Source of the DNA: Azadirachta indica
Taxonomy: Eukaryota > Streptophyta > Magnoliopsida > Sapindales > Meliaceae
Assembly (NCBI GenBank): GCA_022749755.1
Contig: CM040442.1
Span: forward strand, 631,408 to 695,407
Direction of reading: 5' to 3'
Length of the DNA: 64,000 nucleotides
In this document: one piece after another, positions 11,311-23,100 of the stretch
Numbering within the stretch: position 1 is the first letter of the stretch
Layout: each line of letters starts with the position of its first letter
Notes under the pieces: model-generated
What the model was told of the DNA's origin: nothing
Seen by the model: the letters and a program-made list of their open reading frames with translations, nothing else
The model's database searches: none
Program-made: the position numbers and the translations under genes

Positions 11311-12779
11311 ATCCTATTGTCTAGGTTAGTCACATCCAATGCTTCAAAACATATCTCCAAGTGTTTTATTGGCAACCTCCGTTTGGCCATCAGTTTGTAG
11401 ATAGTAGGCACTGCCGAGTTGCAAAATAGTATCAAATCATTGCCACAAGACTTTCCAGAAATAACTGATAAACTTTACATCATAATTAGAAGTGATGGAT
11501 TTTAGACTGCCATAAAGTTTAACAATTTCCTTAATAAATTAGCAACATGAGTGGTGTCAGATGTCTTTTTACAAGGGATGAAGTAGGCCATTTTAGAGAA
11601 ACGATCCACAACAATAAACACTGAATCTACATGGCATTGGGTGCGAGGCAACCCTAAGACAAAGTCTATTGATAAATGTTGTGCGGTATCGGTAAAGGTA
11701 TGTATGGTCTCGTGTTTTGAGCATGACCTTTAGCACTTTGGCAAATTGCACATCTTTAGACAAATCGGTTAACTTCTTTCTTTATTTGTGGCCAATAAAA
11801 TCTGTCAGCTATCAAGGCTAAAGTCTTGTCTCACCTTGTATGAGCTGGTAGGTTACTTGCATGCATTTCCCTGATAATTTGCTCCCTTGGAGAAGTTCTG
11901 GGGATGCACAATTGGTTGCCTTTAAATAGATAACGCTGCTAAATATGAAAATCAACTATGTTGTCTTTGGCAAGACATTTAGCCTAGTAATTATGAAAGT
12001 CTTCATCATCTTTGTACAAGTCCTTAAGACATTCAAACCCAATTATCTTAGTGCAGATGGTAGTTAGAAGATAAGCTCGCTTACTTAATGCATCAGCCAC
12101 TTTATTTTGGAACCCCACTCTATGCTTGAAGACAAAAGTGAACTTTTGTAGCATTAGGATCTATCTAGCATGCATCCTATTCATCCCCTTTTGAGAGTTG
12201 ACAAATTTTAAGGCTTAGTGGTTGCAGTGTAGTACATACTACTTAATAATAAGAGAATGTTCCTAATGTTAGAGTACTCATATAACAACATATAGCTCTT
12301 GTTCGTAAGTGGTCTATTTTTGGCGGGCATCATTCAGCTATGCACTAAAATACTCCACAAGTCTCCCATCTTGAATGAGTATTGCATTAATTCCGATCAT
12401 AAAAGCATTAGTTTCAACCTCAAATGGTTGGTCAAAGTCTGGCAAGGCTAGAATAGGAGCTATTATAAGCTTCTTTTTGAGTAGATTGAAACTTGCTTGC
12501 TGTGTTTCTCCCTAAATGAATTTCCCTCGTTCCAAGCACTCAGTCAATAGAGCAGCAATAGTACTGAAGTTTCTTATAAACCTGCGGTAGAATGTTGCCA
12601 AACCATGGAAGCTACAAACTTCATATACTTTTTATGGTACATGCCACTCTTGAATTGCACAAATTTTTTGAGGATCCGTCTATGTACCATGCTTTCCAGT
12701 GATAAATCCTAAAAAGAGAAGTTGGTTAGTTAGACATTCACAATTTTTAAGATCTGAAAAAAAATTTATTGTCTTGAAG

Positions 12780-13560
12780 GGTTGTTAAGACTTCCCTTAA
12801 ATGGTATGAGTGCACAATGTTATCTTTACTGAATATTAAAATATCATTAAATTATACCACAATAGATTTTTTAATAAATGGCTTTAAAACCTCGTTCATA
12901 AATCTCATAAAAGTGCTTGGAGCGTTGCATAAACCAAACGGCATAAAGAGTCACTCATGAGCCCCTTTCTTGTTTTGAAAGCCATTTTCTACTTATCTCT
13001 CGGCCGAATTCATATCTGGTGGTATCCGCTTTGTAAATCTAATTGTCAGAACACTTGTGCCTCTGCTAATTTATCTATCATGTCCTTCAATGTTACAATT
13101 GGAAATCTATACTTAATGGTTATTTTGTTGATTGCCTGACTATTAACATACGTCTTCTAAGAACCATCTTTTTTTGGAACTAGTAAGGCGGGAACTGCAT
13201 AGGAACTTAAGCTTACTTGAACCAGTTGTTTTTGAAGCAACTCATCTACTTGTTTTTGCAGGATCTCATGCTCTTATAGACTCATTTTGTAATGAGGAAG
13301 GTTGGGCAAACTTGCTCTTGGAATCAAATCAATCTTGTGTTGAACATCTCTAAATTGAGGCAATTGATTCGATAGCTTCACAAATGCAACCTTAGGGAAT
13401 TCCTGCAAAATTTTTTCGAACTTCACAAGGGAGGTGATCATCTCTGAGGGGTTAATCTTTAGGCAGCAAGGCGAGCACAATAGAACTTTTCTTAAGATCG
13501 TGTTGAAAAGTGTTCCCAAAAATGGTTAAAGGAATCCCACGATTAAGTTGGTCCATGTTC
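12780..13560 (-). pseudogene. Gypsy reverse transcriptase region
   Basis: The frame at 13274-13519 has the RDVQHKIDLIP.ASLPNLPHYKMS segment that precedes the RT fingers in plant gypsy pol. Further on (about 12840-12885) the catalytic box usually read YFDDIL has its tyrosine codon changed to a stop and its first aspartate to asparagine. Several other stops interrupt the region. Confidence 0.7.
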
Positions 13561-13659
13561 TCTCGTTTGCTCTTAATTTCTAAAGGTAACAACGCCATTT
13601 TTCATTTCTACCAATAGAATGCATATGTAATTTCTCTTCCTTTATGAGTTGAATCCTTG

Positions 13660-13960
13660 TCATATTGTCATGGTCTCCCTAATAAGACTTGGCAAGCATC
13701 CATCTCTACTACATAACAAGATATTTCATCTTGGTAATGCTTACCAACGGAAAGAGGTACTCTGCAAATCTCTGTGATGGTAAAAGCTGCACTTTTCTTG
13801 ATCCAGCCAATTTTGTATGGCCTTGGATGAGGTTCTGTCTTTAAACCTAATGCTTTAACAAGGGCCTTTGAAACAATGTTCTCTAAATTACTGCTATCAA
13901 TAATTACATCACATACTTTCTTATTGATTTTACACCGATTACAAAATAGAGAGTTCTGCT
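13660..13960 (-). pseudogene. Gypsy aspartic protease region
   Basis: The minus strand reads VIIDSSNLENIVSKALVKALGL, where the DSG/DTG active-site triad of plant gypsy proteases is altered to DSS. It continues through a PLSVGKHY block to MDACQVLLGRP. The order relative to gag and RT is correct. Confidence 0.65.
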
Positions 13961-14162
13961 GAGAAGCACATGGTTACCTTGGAGCAAGTAGTAACCGTTC
14001 CACAATACACACTATATGCTTCCCTTCATCATCTTCCACAAACTCAGCCCCATCATAGTCTTCCTTCTCAAAATCTACCTTTTCAGTTGGAATCTCATTT
14101 GTTTCTTCCACTATATTAGCTAACCTCATTGTGGACATTCGTTGGATTTGTGGCCTGACTGG

Positions 14163-15096
14163 TTACATCAATAGCACTTGGCAGGGTCCAGCATAAGGAT
14201 TGGGTTTTGTTTGGACTGAAGGAGGCTTCCTTGCATTTCTTCCTCCACTATTAGATGTTTCAGCATTCACCTTGAATGACGGTAGAGCTGCATTGTTATT
14301 AGTCATAAGTGCAACTTTGCTGTCAACATAGTGTTCAGTTGGTGCATGACGATTGTTTTGTCCTCTATAAGATTGAGATTCGACTTTACACATTAAATTC
14401 ACAGCTTCCGACAAGTTCTAGATATAATATTTGATCAATTGGTTATGAATATTCTCTTATAGTCCCGTAACATAACGAACGACCTGCTGCCCTTCACTCT
14501 CATTGAGATTGTTCGCAGCATTAAGTCTGTCAAACTCGTCAGTATATTCACTAACACTCTGACTTCTTTGTCTGCGCTGTTGGTAGCATAAATACAACAT
14601 TTGCTCGTAATCAGTAGGCAAAAACTTGGCTTTCATCATCAATTTCATCCTCGGCCAGTAACGAATGGCTCTTTTACCCTCTCGGCGCCGATTGGATTGT
14701 ACTTGTTCCCACCAAGGAGACGCACCACTTTTGAGTTTATAAGTGACTAGCTTTACTCGTTTCTCTTCTACTATCTCCATATATTCAAAGAAATTTTTCG
14801 ACATTCTGTACCCAATCCAAAAAATCCTCTATATCTACTTGGTCGTCAAAGAACAGAATATCAATCTTGATTTTGTAATCAGAGAACTTTTGATTCCTGT
14901 AGTTTTGAGGATGCTGCCTGTATCTCGGGTCATTTCGCACCCTTTCTTCATCATCATCTTCAATATCAGACACATACTGTCGATGTTGTAGGGGTAAGTC
15001 GTGCTCATCTTCAGAATTAGAATCATCAAGAAACGGTGGCAGTTCATGAATCCTAGCTCGACGGGGCCGAAATCCTAGCACTGGTTCTTCTCGCAA
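14163..15096 (-). pseudogene. Gypsy gag region
   Basis: Consecutive frames (15096-14785, 14804-14457, 14414-14163) cover a retrotransposon gag domain. The first frame has the acidic head and FFDDQVDIEDFLDWV, the second has KSGASPWWEQVQ and QRSQSVSEYTDEFDRL, and the last is a Ser/Asn-rich linker before the protease. Frame changes near 14795 and a stop near 14457 show that it is broken. Confidence 0.75.
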
Positions 15097-15424
15097 TGGT
15101 TGATTCTAAACTTGAGTTGGTGGTCTGTTAGCGTGAGTAAATAAGGGTGGTTCTGGGACTCTACCTGGACGTTCGTCATCTCACTCTCGCTCTTCATCTC
15201 TTTGGGCGTTAAGAGCTTCGATTCCTCCATTTCTAGTGGAAACTATAGCATGGTGAATTTCTAGAGTAAAGGCATCAAATCTTACTTCTAACCTTTGGTC
15301 TACATTCTCCACCGCTATACAAAGGGCCTGCAAACTTCAGTCTTTGCCGACGTTTGGGTGATCTCTTCCATCAGCTTCGGCCATCTGTCTCGAGGAAAAG
15401 AAACTCAGGCTTTCATGCCAAAAT

Positions 15425-15733
15425 TGATGCAGTAAACCTGGAAAAGAACATAAAACACAACAAGAGACAGAGCAATATGCTTTTGGCTCACAAGCATAAA
15501 GTAATTTTGGGTCAACAAAACAGAATGACGGCTCCTTCATCACCAAAATAAGAAATATAATATAACCTAATGGGTTAAGCTAACGTGGCAAACATTCAGA
15601 AAAAGAGAGTGAATAAACCAAATAAAAATAGAAATAGTTTGAACTGTTTAAACGACAACAAAAGTATTCAAACGATACAACTAAATATTAACAATGTTAA
15701 AGTTTGCAAATGATAGACTTCACTGCTGCACTA
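15425..15733 (-). repeat. 5' LTR of the gypsy element
   Basis: Counterpart of 10496-10798. The degenerate initiator-Met primer site lies just inside at about 15410-15422. The outer end CACTA abuts the CCCTC target duplication at 15734-15738. Confidence 0.8.
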
Positions 15734-16280
15734 CCCTCTATGAGAAAGAAGACAAGTGCATCATCAGAAACTTGACTCTTTGCACATCTCATGTCCTCAA
15801 AATAGAAATTTCATCATAAAATAATAATCATTCATGTCGATACCTTTTTTTCTTATATTGTGCATCTCTGACCTGAGTTGCATGATTCTGGCTGTATGTT
15901 TGTGCAGAGAAATTTTTTCTAAATCTTCTTACATCTCCGACGAACTCCTGCGTTCCATAACTAATCCTAATACTCTCTGTCGTTGAAGATAGCAACCAGC
16001 TCATCAACATCTGGTCTTACCTATCCCACACAAGATAATCTAGAGTCTCTATAGTGAATATATTTTGCTCCTGATCAACTTTGACTAACATTTTCCTTGG
16101 TAGAGTTCTGTTCCCATCAATATAGGCTTCAAGGTTATTAGCTCGGATGCTAGGAAGAACCCGTGTTTTCCGGGGGGGACAATTTGTGTTGATCAATTTA
16201 ATTAGGCCTGTAAACACAAAGATTGTATTGGGTGCAGGAGAAGGATTAATGGAGATGGTATTACTGCTACTTGATTCCAT
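15734..16280 (-). pseudogene. Copia gag fragment, 5' part (split by the gypsy insertion)
   Basis: Starting at the ATG at 16280 the minus strand encodes a Ser/Asn leader, a VLPSIRANNLEAYIDG block and, after one stop at about 16017, DQMLMSWLLSS, the signature of plant copia gag (UBN2/retrotran_gag_2). After a frameshift near 15890 it continues with QIMQLRSEMHN towards 15740, where the gypsy element interrupts it. The remainder continues at 10495. No copia pol is visible, so this was already a fragment or was later deleted. Confidence 0.7.
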
Positions 16281-16299
16281 CTCAGTTTTTAGGGAAAGA

Positions 16300-17555
16300 T
16301 ATGCTGTATATTCAATGAAAGATAGCAGCTTGCCCGCTAAGAATACAATGGTGCCTTATTTTATCCTTTTGGCCTTGCAGGTAACCTATACAGTAGTTGT
16401 TGCATCTGTCTATAGGTACAGTTCTCTTGTTGTCTAGTAGTGGTAAGAGACAATGACATAAATGGGCACCGCCTTTGGGCTAAAGTTTGGGCTCAGTATC
16501 CTAGCCCAGCTGCTCCATCAACGCCAACTTAATTCTTCAACAAAGAAGAGGAAAGAAAATGAGTTTTGTTCAAGCAAGAGCTACACATAAATAAGTGAAC
16601 GGACGGCAAACAAAGGCATTATTGAGGACTCTATGTTATAGGAAGGCAGGGCACAATAGTTTGATGACAGAGTTTTAGAAGACTTTAAAGTCTCCAAAAA
16701 CGTTCCAAGGAGAGTGACCGCCAATAATATCATGATACCTTTGACTACTAAGTAAGGAAACAAGTGTATTGTGAACCCGAGCATACAGGAACGGAACCGT
16801 AGCTTCTAAAATGAGAATTGCCATATCAACCCTTTTGTACCCTAAGGGGACAATTAAACCTACTAAATGAGAGAGTACCACATAAGTAGGTTTTCTAATA
16901 ATTAAAGAAATGACAGCAGGCAAAACAAGTGTATAGAGCCTTTCGTTGTAGGTTTCATCCTTGGATCTCCAATCTCCAAAAAGTCTTAAACGAGCCTTTT
17001 TCCATAATTTTGTTCTTTACTTTGTACTCTTTGGATCCCCTTATCAAGAGTTTGGAGGTTAATTTTAGCTGGAAGTTGTTTTATTAGTCTTACAAATTTT
17101 AATTTTTTGTACACCTACTAAACTAGAGATTAAAAATTGTACAAAGAAAAGATATTATCTGTTTATTTATTTATTTTTTTAGTTTTTTAGGTTGCTGAGC
17201 CTAGAGTATAAATGTTTTGGACAGAGCTTGTGCTAGGCTCGGCATGCGGTGGCAAAGCACAAGCCCAGCACGGATGGATAGGGCCATGCCCATGTCCATG
17301 CCATGATAGTACAGTAATCAAGCTTAGACAAGCCGGTATAATACACGAGGCAAACACAACCAATCGATTGTAAACGGTAAAACACACAAGCTCCGACGTA
17401 CGTTCTGATCACTACGACAACAACACGGACTAAATGAAATAGAACCATCAAACAAACCTTTCATCTCAAACACTTCGCCATACACACACACATATATAAT
17501 TGGTTTAATTCACGCGTTCCATTAACTGAAGCTGCAGCATTGGCCCTGCCCAATA
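16300..17555. other. Intergenic, no recognised gene
   Basis: The minus-strand frame 16923-16675 (82 residues, hydrophobic, with SHLVGLIVPLGYKRVD and two possible membrane segments) looks protein-like but matches no family I recognise. It may be an exon of a decayed gene. The rest is AT-rich with no RNA gene seen. Confidence 0.3.
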
Positions 17556-18800
17556 TTATTCTGAATCTGATGAACTCACGTCAGATGTTGAATATTCGCA
17601 TGAATCAGAACTAAAATCATTTTCCTGTTCATCACTCATTTTTCGGCCATCTATTTGTCTCTTGGAATGGTAAATAACACAGAGCCTCCACTACTCTTCA
17701 ACATTTTGCTTTGGCGGTTGATTACCAAGAAGCATATACTCCTTCATAAGCCATTGCGTCTTCGCCGGATTGGTTTTCTGGTCATTCTTGTAGTAGACTA
17801 GTGTGTTCTTTGCAGCGATTGGCTTCCCATCTTTGCGTTTCTCATAAGAAGGTTCCCTGGTATTTTTCCAATATCCCCCTTCTGAGACTTGGACTTTATA
17901 TTTCTTGTTTAAATGTGTGGAAAAAGTACATTTGCCCTTTACCAAAATGATATTCTAGACCTGCATATATGCAAGTTTGATATATAAGAAGATTTATCAT
18001 CACAACAAAATTTGAAATTAAACGAAACTGGAATATGTATATAATAAAAGCTACAAACATACGTGAGTGGTCTGAAGGATCATACTGATAAACATCTACT
18101 TCTTCGATGAGTGAAAAAATTGGGCTGTCAGCAGAACCAGACGCCTTCCCAACAAGATAATGGCTCGCCAACACTTGATCGTTTGGATTGAATCTAATGC
18201 CAACTGCTACTTCTGTTCCCACTTTATAGAATCATCGGCTAGCAAAGAATTTGAAATCTTCGACAAATTGTATGCATTTCTATCATTGGCATGTTTCGAT
18301 GATGATGATGCCGTAATTGCTGGTGAAGATATGGACGAAATTACCGATCGATCTGTAGCTCGTTGCAGGTGTGTAACTTGTAATTGTTTTGCTTTGCATT
18401 AAAATGACAAGCTCTTACTGAGCATATGTAATTTATTAATGTTATTGTTATGTCTTACAATTAGATTCCAATTGTAATTTGAATAGATCAAGAAAGGTAA
18501 TTGGTTGGTCACTGAGTTACAATATTGTTTAAAGGATAGGTACAATTTGTTTGCGATTGTAAGTTGACATTGTATTAATTAAACACAGTGCACATAACCT
18601 AATAAAGTTAAAAGATAAAATAATATGTTCATCCAATGATTTGATAGATCCGTGGGCGCCTTCCATTTGGAGTTCAACCAAAAGCCAATTTGATTTTGAT
18701 TGTAACAGCAAACAACAAAAATGTTCCCTAGCAATTTGATTTTGCCAATATTTTTCAACAAATTTTAACTCACAGACCTCAATTTTCTTTCTCATTAAAA
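17450..18800. repeat. Segmental duplicate block 1 (with 21640-23100)
   Basis: Similarity to 21640-23100 covers the NAC copy and also its flanks. Downstream both share ACTGAAGC.GC.GCA near 17526 and 21687. Upstream both share GTCTTACAATT.GATTCCAATTGTAATTTGAATAGATCAAGAAAGG (18452 and 22635), and the resemblance reaches CTGCCTTCC near 18660/23030. The copies differ at many bases and indels. Confidence 0.75.
17556..18340 (-). pseudogene. NAC-domain pseudogene (NAC copy 4)
   Basis: Close paralogue of the 21.8-22.5 kb gene. It has the same exon layout: exon 1 about 18340-18063, an intron with donor at 18063/18062 and acceptor at 17961/17960, then one long last exon to the stop at 17556. Motifs: AVGIRFNPNDQVLASHYLVGKA, EEVDVYQYDP, GGYWKNT, TLVYYKNDQ, KTQWLMKEYML. 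Lesions: the aligned start ATG is ATT. One missing base at about 18225 brings a TAG before the domain. An extra base near 17930 shifts the frame at MYFF. A TAG at about 17690 precedes the LCVIY segment. The C-terminal tail (acidic, Ser-rich) is longer than in the intact copy. A shorter product from a downstream start is unlikely. Confidence 0.8.
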
Positions 18801-20230
18801 AGGCTGGATGGCCACAACTTATTGGCTAAAAAAAAATTTAAAAATACATTTTAAATTAATATTTTGTTAAGTCATTACCCCACCAAAAAATTTAGTTCAA
18901 CCTATTATAATTTACACCATACATGTTAGGATTTTGTGTTCGAATTCGTGAATTACGCTTGTATGTAATATATTTGGATTCATAGGACAAACAAATTAAA
19001 TAGTTGTAAACCTGCAAAGAAGATAGAATGTTAAACTTAATTAAGCACTATTATGAAATTAAACTTAAAAAAGAAAGCAAGACAATCTTAATTGAAACCC
19101 TAATGATCTATTTATATGTTAGCCAAATGTTTTCAAAATTTATAAAAATTTTCTTAAAACAAAATCAAGAAGGGGAAGAGAAAAGTTAAACACCAATTAA
19201 CGAGAAGAAAAATAAAAGAAAATTGATTTTTTTTCTTTTTAATATAAAAAATAACAAGCGGCAATCAAAATGGTTCGTTTTGGTGTGTCTTATTAAGATT
19301 GCGAGTGAAATAATTTTACTTTCAAAATGTTTAAATATTCTGGGTTGACTGTTTACTTTCTGGGAGCTATGCCTCCTAATTCCTATTAGTGGCCGACGAA
19401 GTCCATTTGTTAATTTTTTTAATTCCTTTATTATTAATTTCATAGAATAAAAGAGAATATAATATACACACAGATTATACAACTTACCGTCATGGGTTTG
19501 GTTTTCTAACTTATCACTTTGCTTTGATGCATGATTGAACGCTATCAAGAAGCATGCATATACAATTTTATATTGAACTTATCAGAAACCTACTTGAGGT
19601 TTGGTGTAATATGTTGAAGGCTCAGAGATTTAATTCTCTGGATCGTAAAAGAATCTATATGCATGATATTTATCTAAGATGTTTGTTATATTTAATTATT
19701 TAAATTTGTAGTTGTAGAAGCACAATAAAATTAGGATATGTCTATACATATGGGTCACCTTGAGGATGATAGAGAAGACAACAATTTTTTCTGTGACATT
19801 TTTCCTTTTTCCATGTTATGTTTGTATGAAAAATAAGATATATTTTTCTAGCAAAGTTTATTATTTTTCCATCATTGAAATGGTCATTGGCTCAAAGAAT
19901 TGACCTTTTCCTAATTAGCTAATTCCTTTTTCTCTTGTATCATTTGAACACCTTACAATTTTAAAATTTTTAAAAATAAAATTTTAATTTACCTATTTTG
20001 TCGATTCTCATTAAAACTAAACTGAAATACAACAAATTACGAACACACTTGATTTGGCAATAATATTCTTGTATGAAAATGAATAAATCGAAAGGTTATA
20101 TGCGATAAAATAATAATATTCTTACAAAAAAGTAGAAGAAAGATATCTGTCCACCATGAATCCAAGATATAACACAACAAAATGCCAGTGTAATGACATT
20201 CAACTTTTGTCAACTTTTGTTCTGTCTGAG
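18800..20230. other. Intergenic, no recognised gene
   Basis: AT-rich sequence without a frame of recognisable family. A 120-residue minus-strand frame at 19548-19186 is low-complexity Lys/Ile/Leu/Phe and is probably chance. Confidence 0.4.
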
Positions 20231-20829
20231 GTCGTGTTCAACATATCTGAAAGCTAGTAGTAAGATCCATCTGAGCTTTTTTGCTGTGATATCAACTCGT
20301 TCCTGCAAGAAAAGTTAAGAAATCTGAAAATCTAATTTCAAGAGGAAGTTCTGCAGGATCAACTTTTCTCACCATGACATGAGAGAGAGACAGGAACGAA
20401 ATAAAAGAAACGGGAGAAAGAGAAAACTAGCTATCATAATGACACTAGCAATAACCTTCTCTTCCAGCTCAAGAAGAGAAATACCAGGACTGTAAATATC
20501 AGAGTTACGAATAGCAACAGCAATTCCCACCCTCGGGGACGCATATGCATCTTTCTGAGATTGAAACAGCATAACTCAACTGCGACCAGCTGAATCTTGT
20601 GGAGAGAGCATGCTAGGTCTTGGATTAGTATCTTCAATGACATCAAGTACTCTAATGCTTTTCCTAACGCCAGAATGTCTCCTTTCCATCGAAAATGTCG
20701 GATTTTTCAGAGCTGTTGTTGCAGAATTTACAGCTCTCGATACTGAGTTAGAATCCACCTGCGTGCTGTCAAAAGGTTCAAATTTCCACAACTCAATATG
20801 CCAAAGGCACCACTGGTTCCTCCCAAGTC

Positions 20830-20860
<31 letters not shown>

Positions 20861-20870
20861 ATTACCCACA
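20230..20870 (-). pseudogene. Unrecognised exon-like fragment
   Basis: The minus-strand frame 20830-20576 has a non-repetitive, protein-like composition (WHIELWKFEPFDS, then a SATTALKNPTFSMERRHSGVRKS region and VLDVIEDTNPRPSML) and ends at a stop near 20576. An overlapping frame continues with QSQKDAYASPRVGIAVAI and LLELEEK, and an acceptor-like TTCTTGCAG near 20303 is followed by ERVDITAKKLRW. This looks like three exons or a frameshifted gene body. I do not recognise the family. It is not NAC, UGT or transposon. Confidence 0.3.
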
Positions 20871-20902
20871 CATTGTCTATATATATATATATATATATAT
20901 GA
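20828..20902. repeat. Paired TA microsatellites
   Basis: Two (TA)n runs at about 20829-20856 and 20878-20900, separated by ATTATTACCCACACATTGTC. They can fold as long AT hairpins. Confidence 0.85.
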
Positions 20903-21640
20903 ATTTTATTCCAATAAACATTTTGAATATATATGATCCTGAAATTAAAGCTGTTTGCCGTACATACACATTAATATTGTTTTCCAATGAGCAATTGGTT
21001 ATGAGTTATAATTTGACCCCTAAATGAAAAATGAAAGCATGTATGCATGAGTATAATAAATCCCCAGATAATATAAGAAAATGTTTTAAGAGTTGTCTCT
21101 TGCTTCAAACAGAGGCTAGGCAGGTCTGAAGCTAAAACAGAACGTACGTTTCTGTTTCAAGCTTTGCAACTTCTCTCAATTAACTTCTCCTCTCTTTTCT
21201 TCATGTATGCCATTCCCCCTTTGGATTCATTGGACTGGCAAGTAAGTGTAACTTCTGCATTAGTATTATATGTTTATTTATTATTTAAATTTACGTAAAG
21301 TCCCTGAGTTTTACCTGAAGATAGTGCCTGCCCTGTTATTTTCTATATGAATAGGTATATAAATATATATATATATAGATATATATATATACAGTTATTT
21401 TAAAAGGAAAACTTATATTTTTGAAAAATTAATCAATTTTTATTTATTGGCTACAAGCATTTAATTTTAACACACCCAATTCATATCGTGGAAAGACATA
21501 CAAGAACGAGTTATGGATGTATATATACATACAAAGGTCTGACAGGTTTTTTACAACAAACTAAACGTAGGGGAAAAGAAATGCAATAAGCAAATAATAA
21601 TTTATTAATTTAACTCTCATCTTCATCATATGCCATCTCC
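20903..21640. other. Intergenic, no recognised gene
   Basis: AT-rich, with another TA run near 21360-21392. No frame or RNA gene recognised. Confidence 0.4.
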
Positions 21641-23100
21641 AATACTTCGCTATATATCTATCGGCTTAATTCGCAGAGTCTTTCAACTGAAGCGGCTGCA
21701 GGATTGCTCCTGCCGAATAATATTACTGATCTAAATCCGATTGATTCATGTCAGACGCCGAGTCTTCGCGTCAATCGGAACTAACTTCATATTCCTCATC
21801 ATCACTCATTTGTTGGCTGCAGTCACCTTGTCTCTTGGATTCATAAACGACACAGAGCGTCCAAGAGAGTTGGACTTTTTGCTTCGGCGGTTGATTATCG
21901 AGAAGCATATACACCTTCATAACCCATTGGGTCTTCACTGGATTGGATTTCTGGTCGTTCTTGTAGTACACTAGTGTACTCTTTGTAGCAATAGGCTTTC
22001 CATCTTTGCCTTTCACATAAGATGGTTGGTCCCTGGTTTTCTTCCAAGATCCACCACTTGGGACTGGGACTTCAGATTTCTTGTTTAAGCGTGCGAAGAA
22101 GTACATTTTCCCTTTACCAAAATCATATGCTAAACCTGCATATATGCACCACGTTTGATATATATATATAAGAGAAGATTTATCATCACAACGACATTTT
22201 GCCCAAGAAATTAAATTAAAAGAAATGGGAATATTTATGTAATAACTTACGTAAGAGATCTGAAGGATGGTGCTGGTAGACATCTACTTCTTTGATAAGT
22301 GAAAAAATTGGGCCGTCAGTGGAACCAGAAACCTTCCCAGCAAGATAATGGCTCGCCAACACTTGATCGTTTGGATTGAATCTAACGCCAACTGCTACCT
22401 TTTGTTCCCACTTTATAGAATCATCGGCTATCAAAGAATTTGAAATCTTCGACAAATTGTATGCATTTCTATCATTGGCACGTTTCGATGTTGACGCCGT
22501 AGTTGGAGTTGAAGCCATTAACGAAATTGCTGATCAAGATCTGTAGCTCGTTGCAGCTTTGTCAACTTGTACTTGTTTTGATTTGCGTTAAAATGGCAAT
22601 CTTATTATATATGATTTATTAATGTTATTGTTTCGTCTTACAATTTGATTCCAATTGTAATTTGAATAGATCAAGAAAGGTAATTGGTTGGTCCCGCTGA
22701 GTAACAACATTTTTGAAAAGGATATGTATTTACAATTTGATTGTGATTCTAAGTTTGACATTATTAATTATAGACAGTGCACAGAGAAATTAAATCCTGG
22801 GTTTCTAATTTGATTGCAATTGTAATTTGATTAGAGAAAAGGTATGTTGGTTCTAGCTTAGCTAGCTAGTGGGGTCCTGGATTTAGATAATAATATACGA
22901 AGAATTTATAAGTTGAGACAGTTATCTTATATTATATTATATATATAACATCATAAAGTTAAAAAAATAAAATAATAGGTTAAATTCAATATTTGATTGG
23001 ATGGACTCAATCCAATCCATAGCGGCTGCCTTCCAGCTGGTGCTCAACAGCCAACAGGAAAGCAATTTCATTTTGTTTTTCAGAAAAAAAGTTAAATAAA
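21640..23100. repeat. Segmental duplicate block 2 (with 17450-18800)
   Basis: Partner of 17450-18800 in the same orientation. It includes the intact NAC copy 5, its promoter side and its 3' side. Confidence 0.75.
21771..22518 (-). CDS. Divergent NAC-domain protein (NAC copy 5), two exons
   Basis: Gene model complement(join(21771..22135, 22251..22518)), 210 aa, with a GT-AG intron and conserved phase. A Ser/Thr-rich leader of about 40 residues is followed by the NAM domain: VAVGVRFNPNDQVLASHYL (A), KEVDVYQHHPSDL (B), MYFFARLNKK and GGSWKKTRD (C), TLVYYKNDQKSNPVKTQWVMKVYMLL (D). Then comes LCVVYESKRQ and an acidic tail. Unlike the 8.1-kb copy, the second intron is absent, so exons 2 and 3 are fused. 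Subdomain C has SW in place of YW and lacks ATGKD, which contacts DNA in typical NAC proteins, so DNA binding may be altered. A TGA cuts the tail about 17 residues before the stop position of copy 4. Nuclear transcription-factor role is inferred from the family only. Confidence 0.8.

Larger units (their letters stand above)
10496..15733 (-). mobile_element. Degenerate Ty3/gypsy LTR retrotransposon
   Basis: A 5.24-kb element on the minus strand. LTRs are 10496-10798 (3' LTR in element sense) and 15425-15733 (5' LTR); they are clearly alike but differ at many positions, so the insertion is old. A purine tract (GCTGGGGGAAAT, minus strand, about 10803-10814) abuts the 3' LTR. A degenerate primer site (TGGCATGAAAGCC, about 15410-15422) abuts the 5' LTR. 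The internal order in element sense is gag, protease, reverse transcriptase, integrase. All domains carry stops or frameshifts, so the copy is dead. It is flanked by CCCTC on both sides and nested in an older copia gag fragment. Confidence 0.85.

Noticed and set aside
20576..20936. Frames containing long IYIYIY stretches near 20.8 kb and at 33.0/52.2 kb
   Set aside because: These are translations of TA microsatellites.
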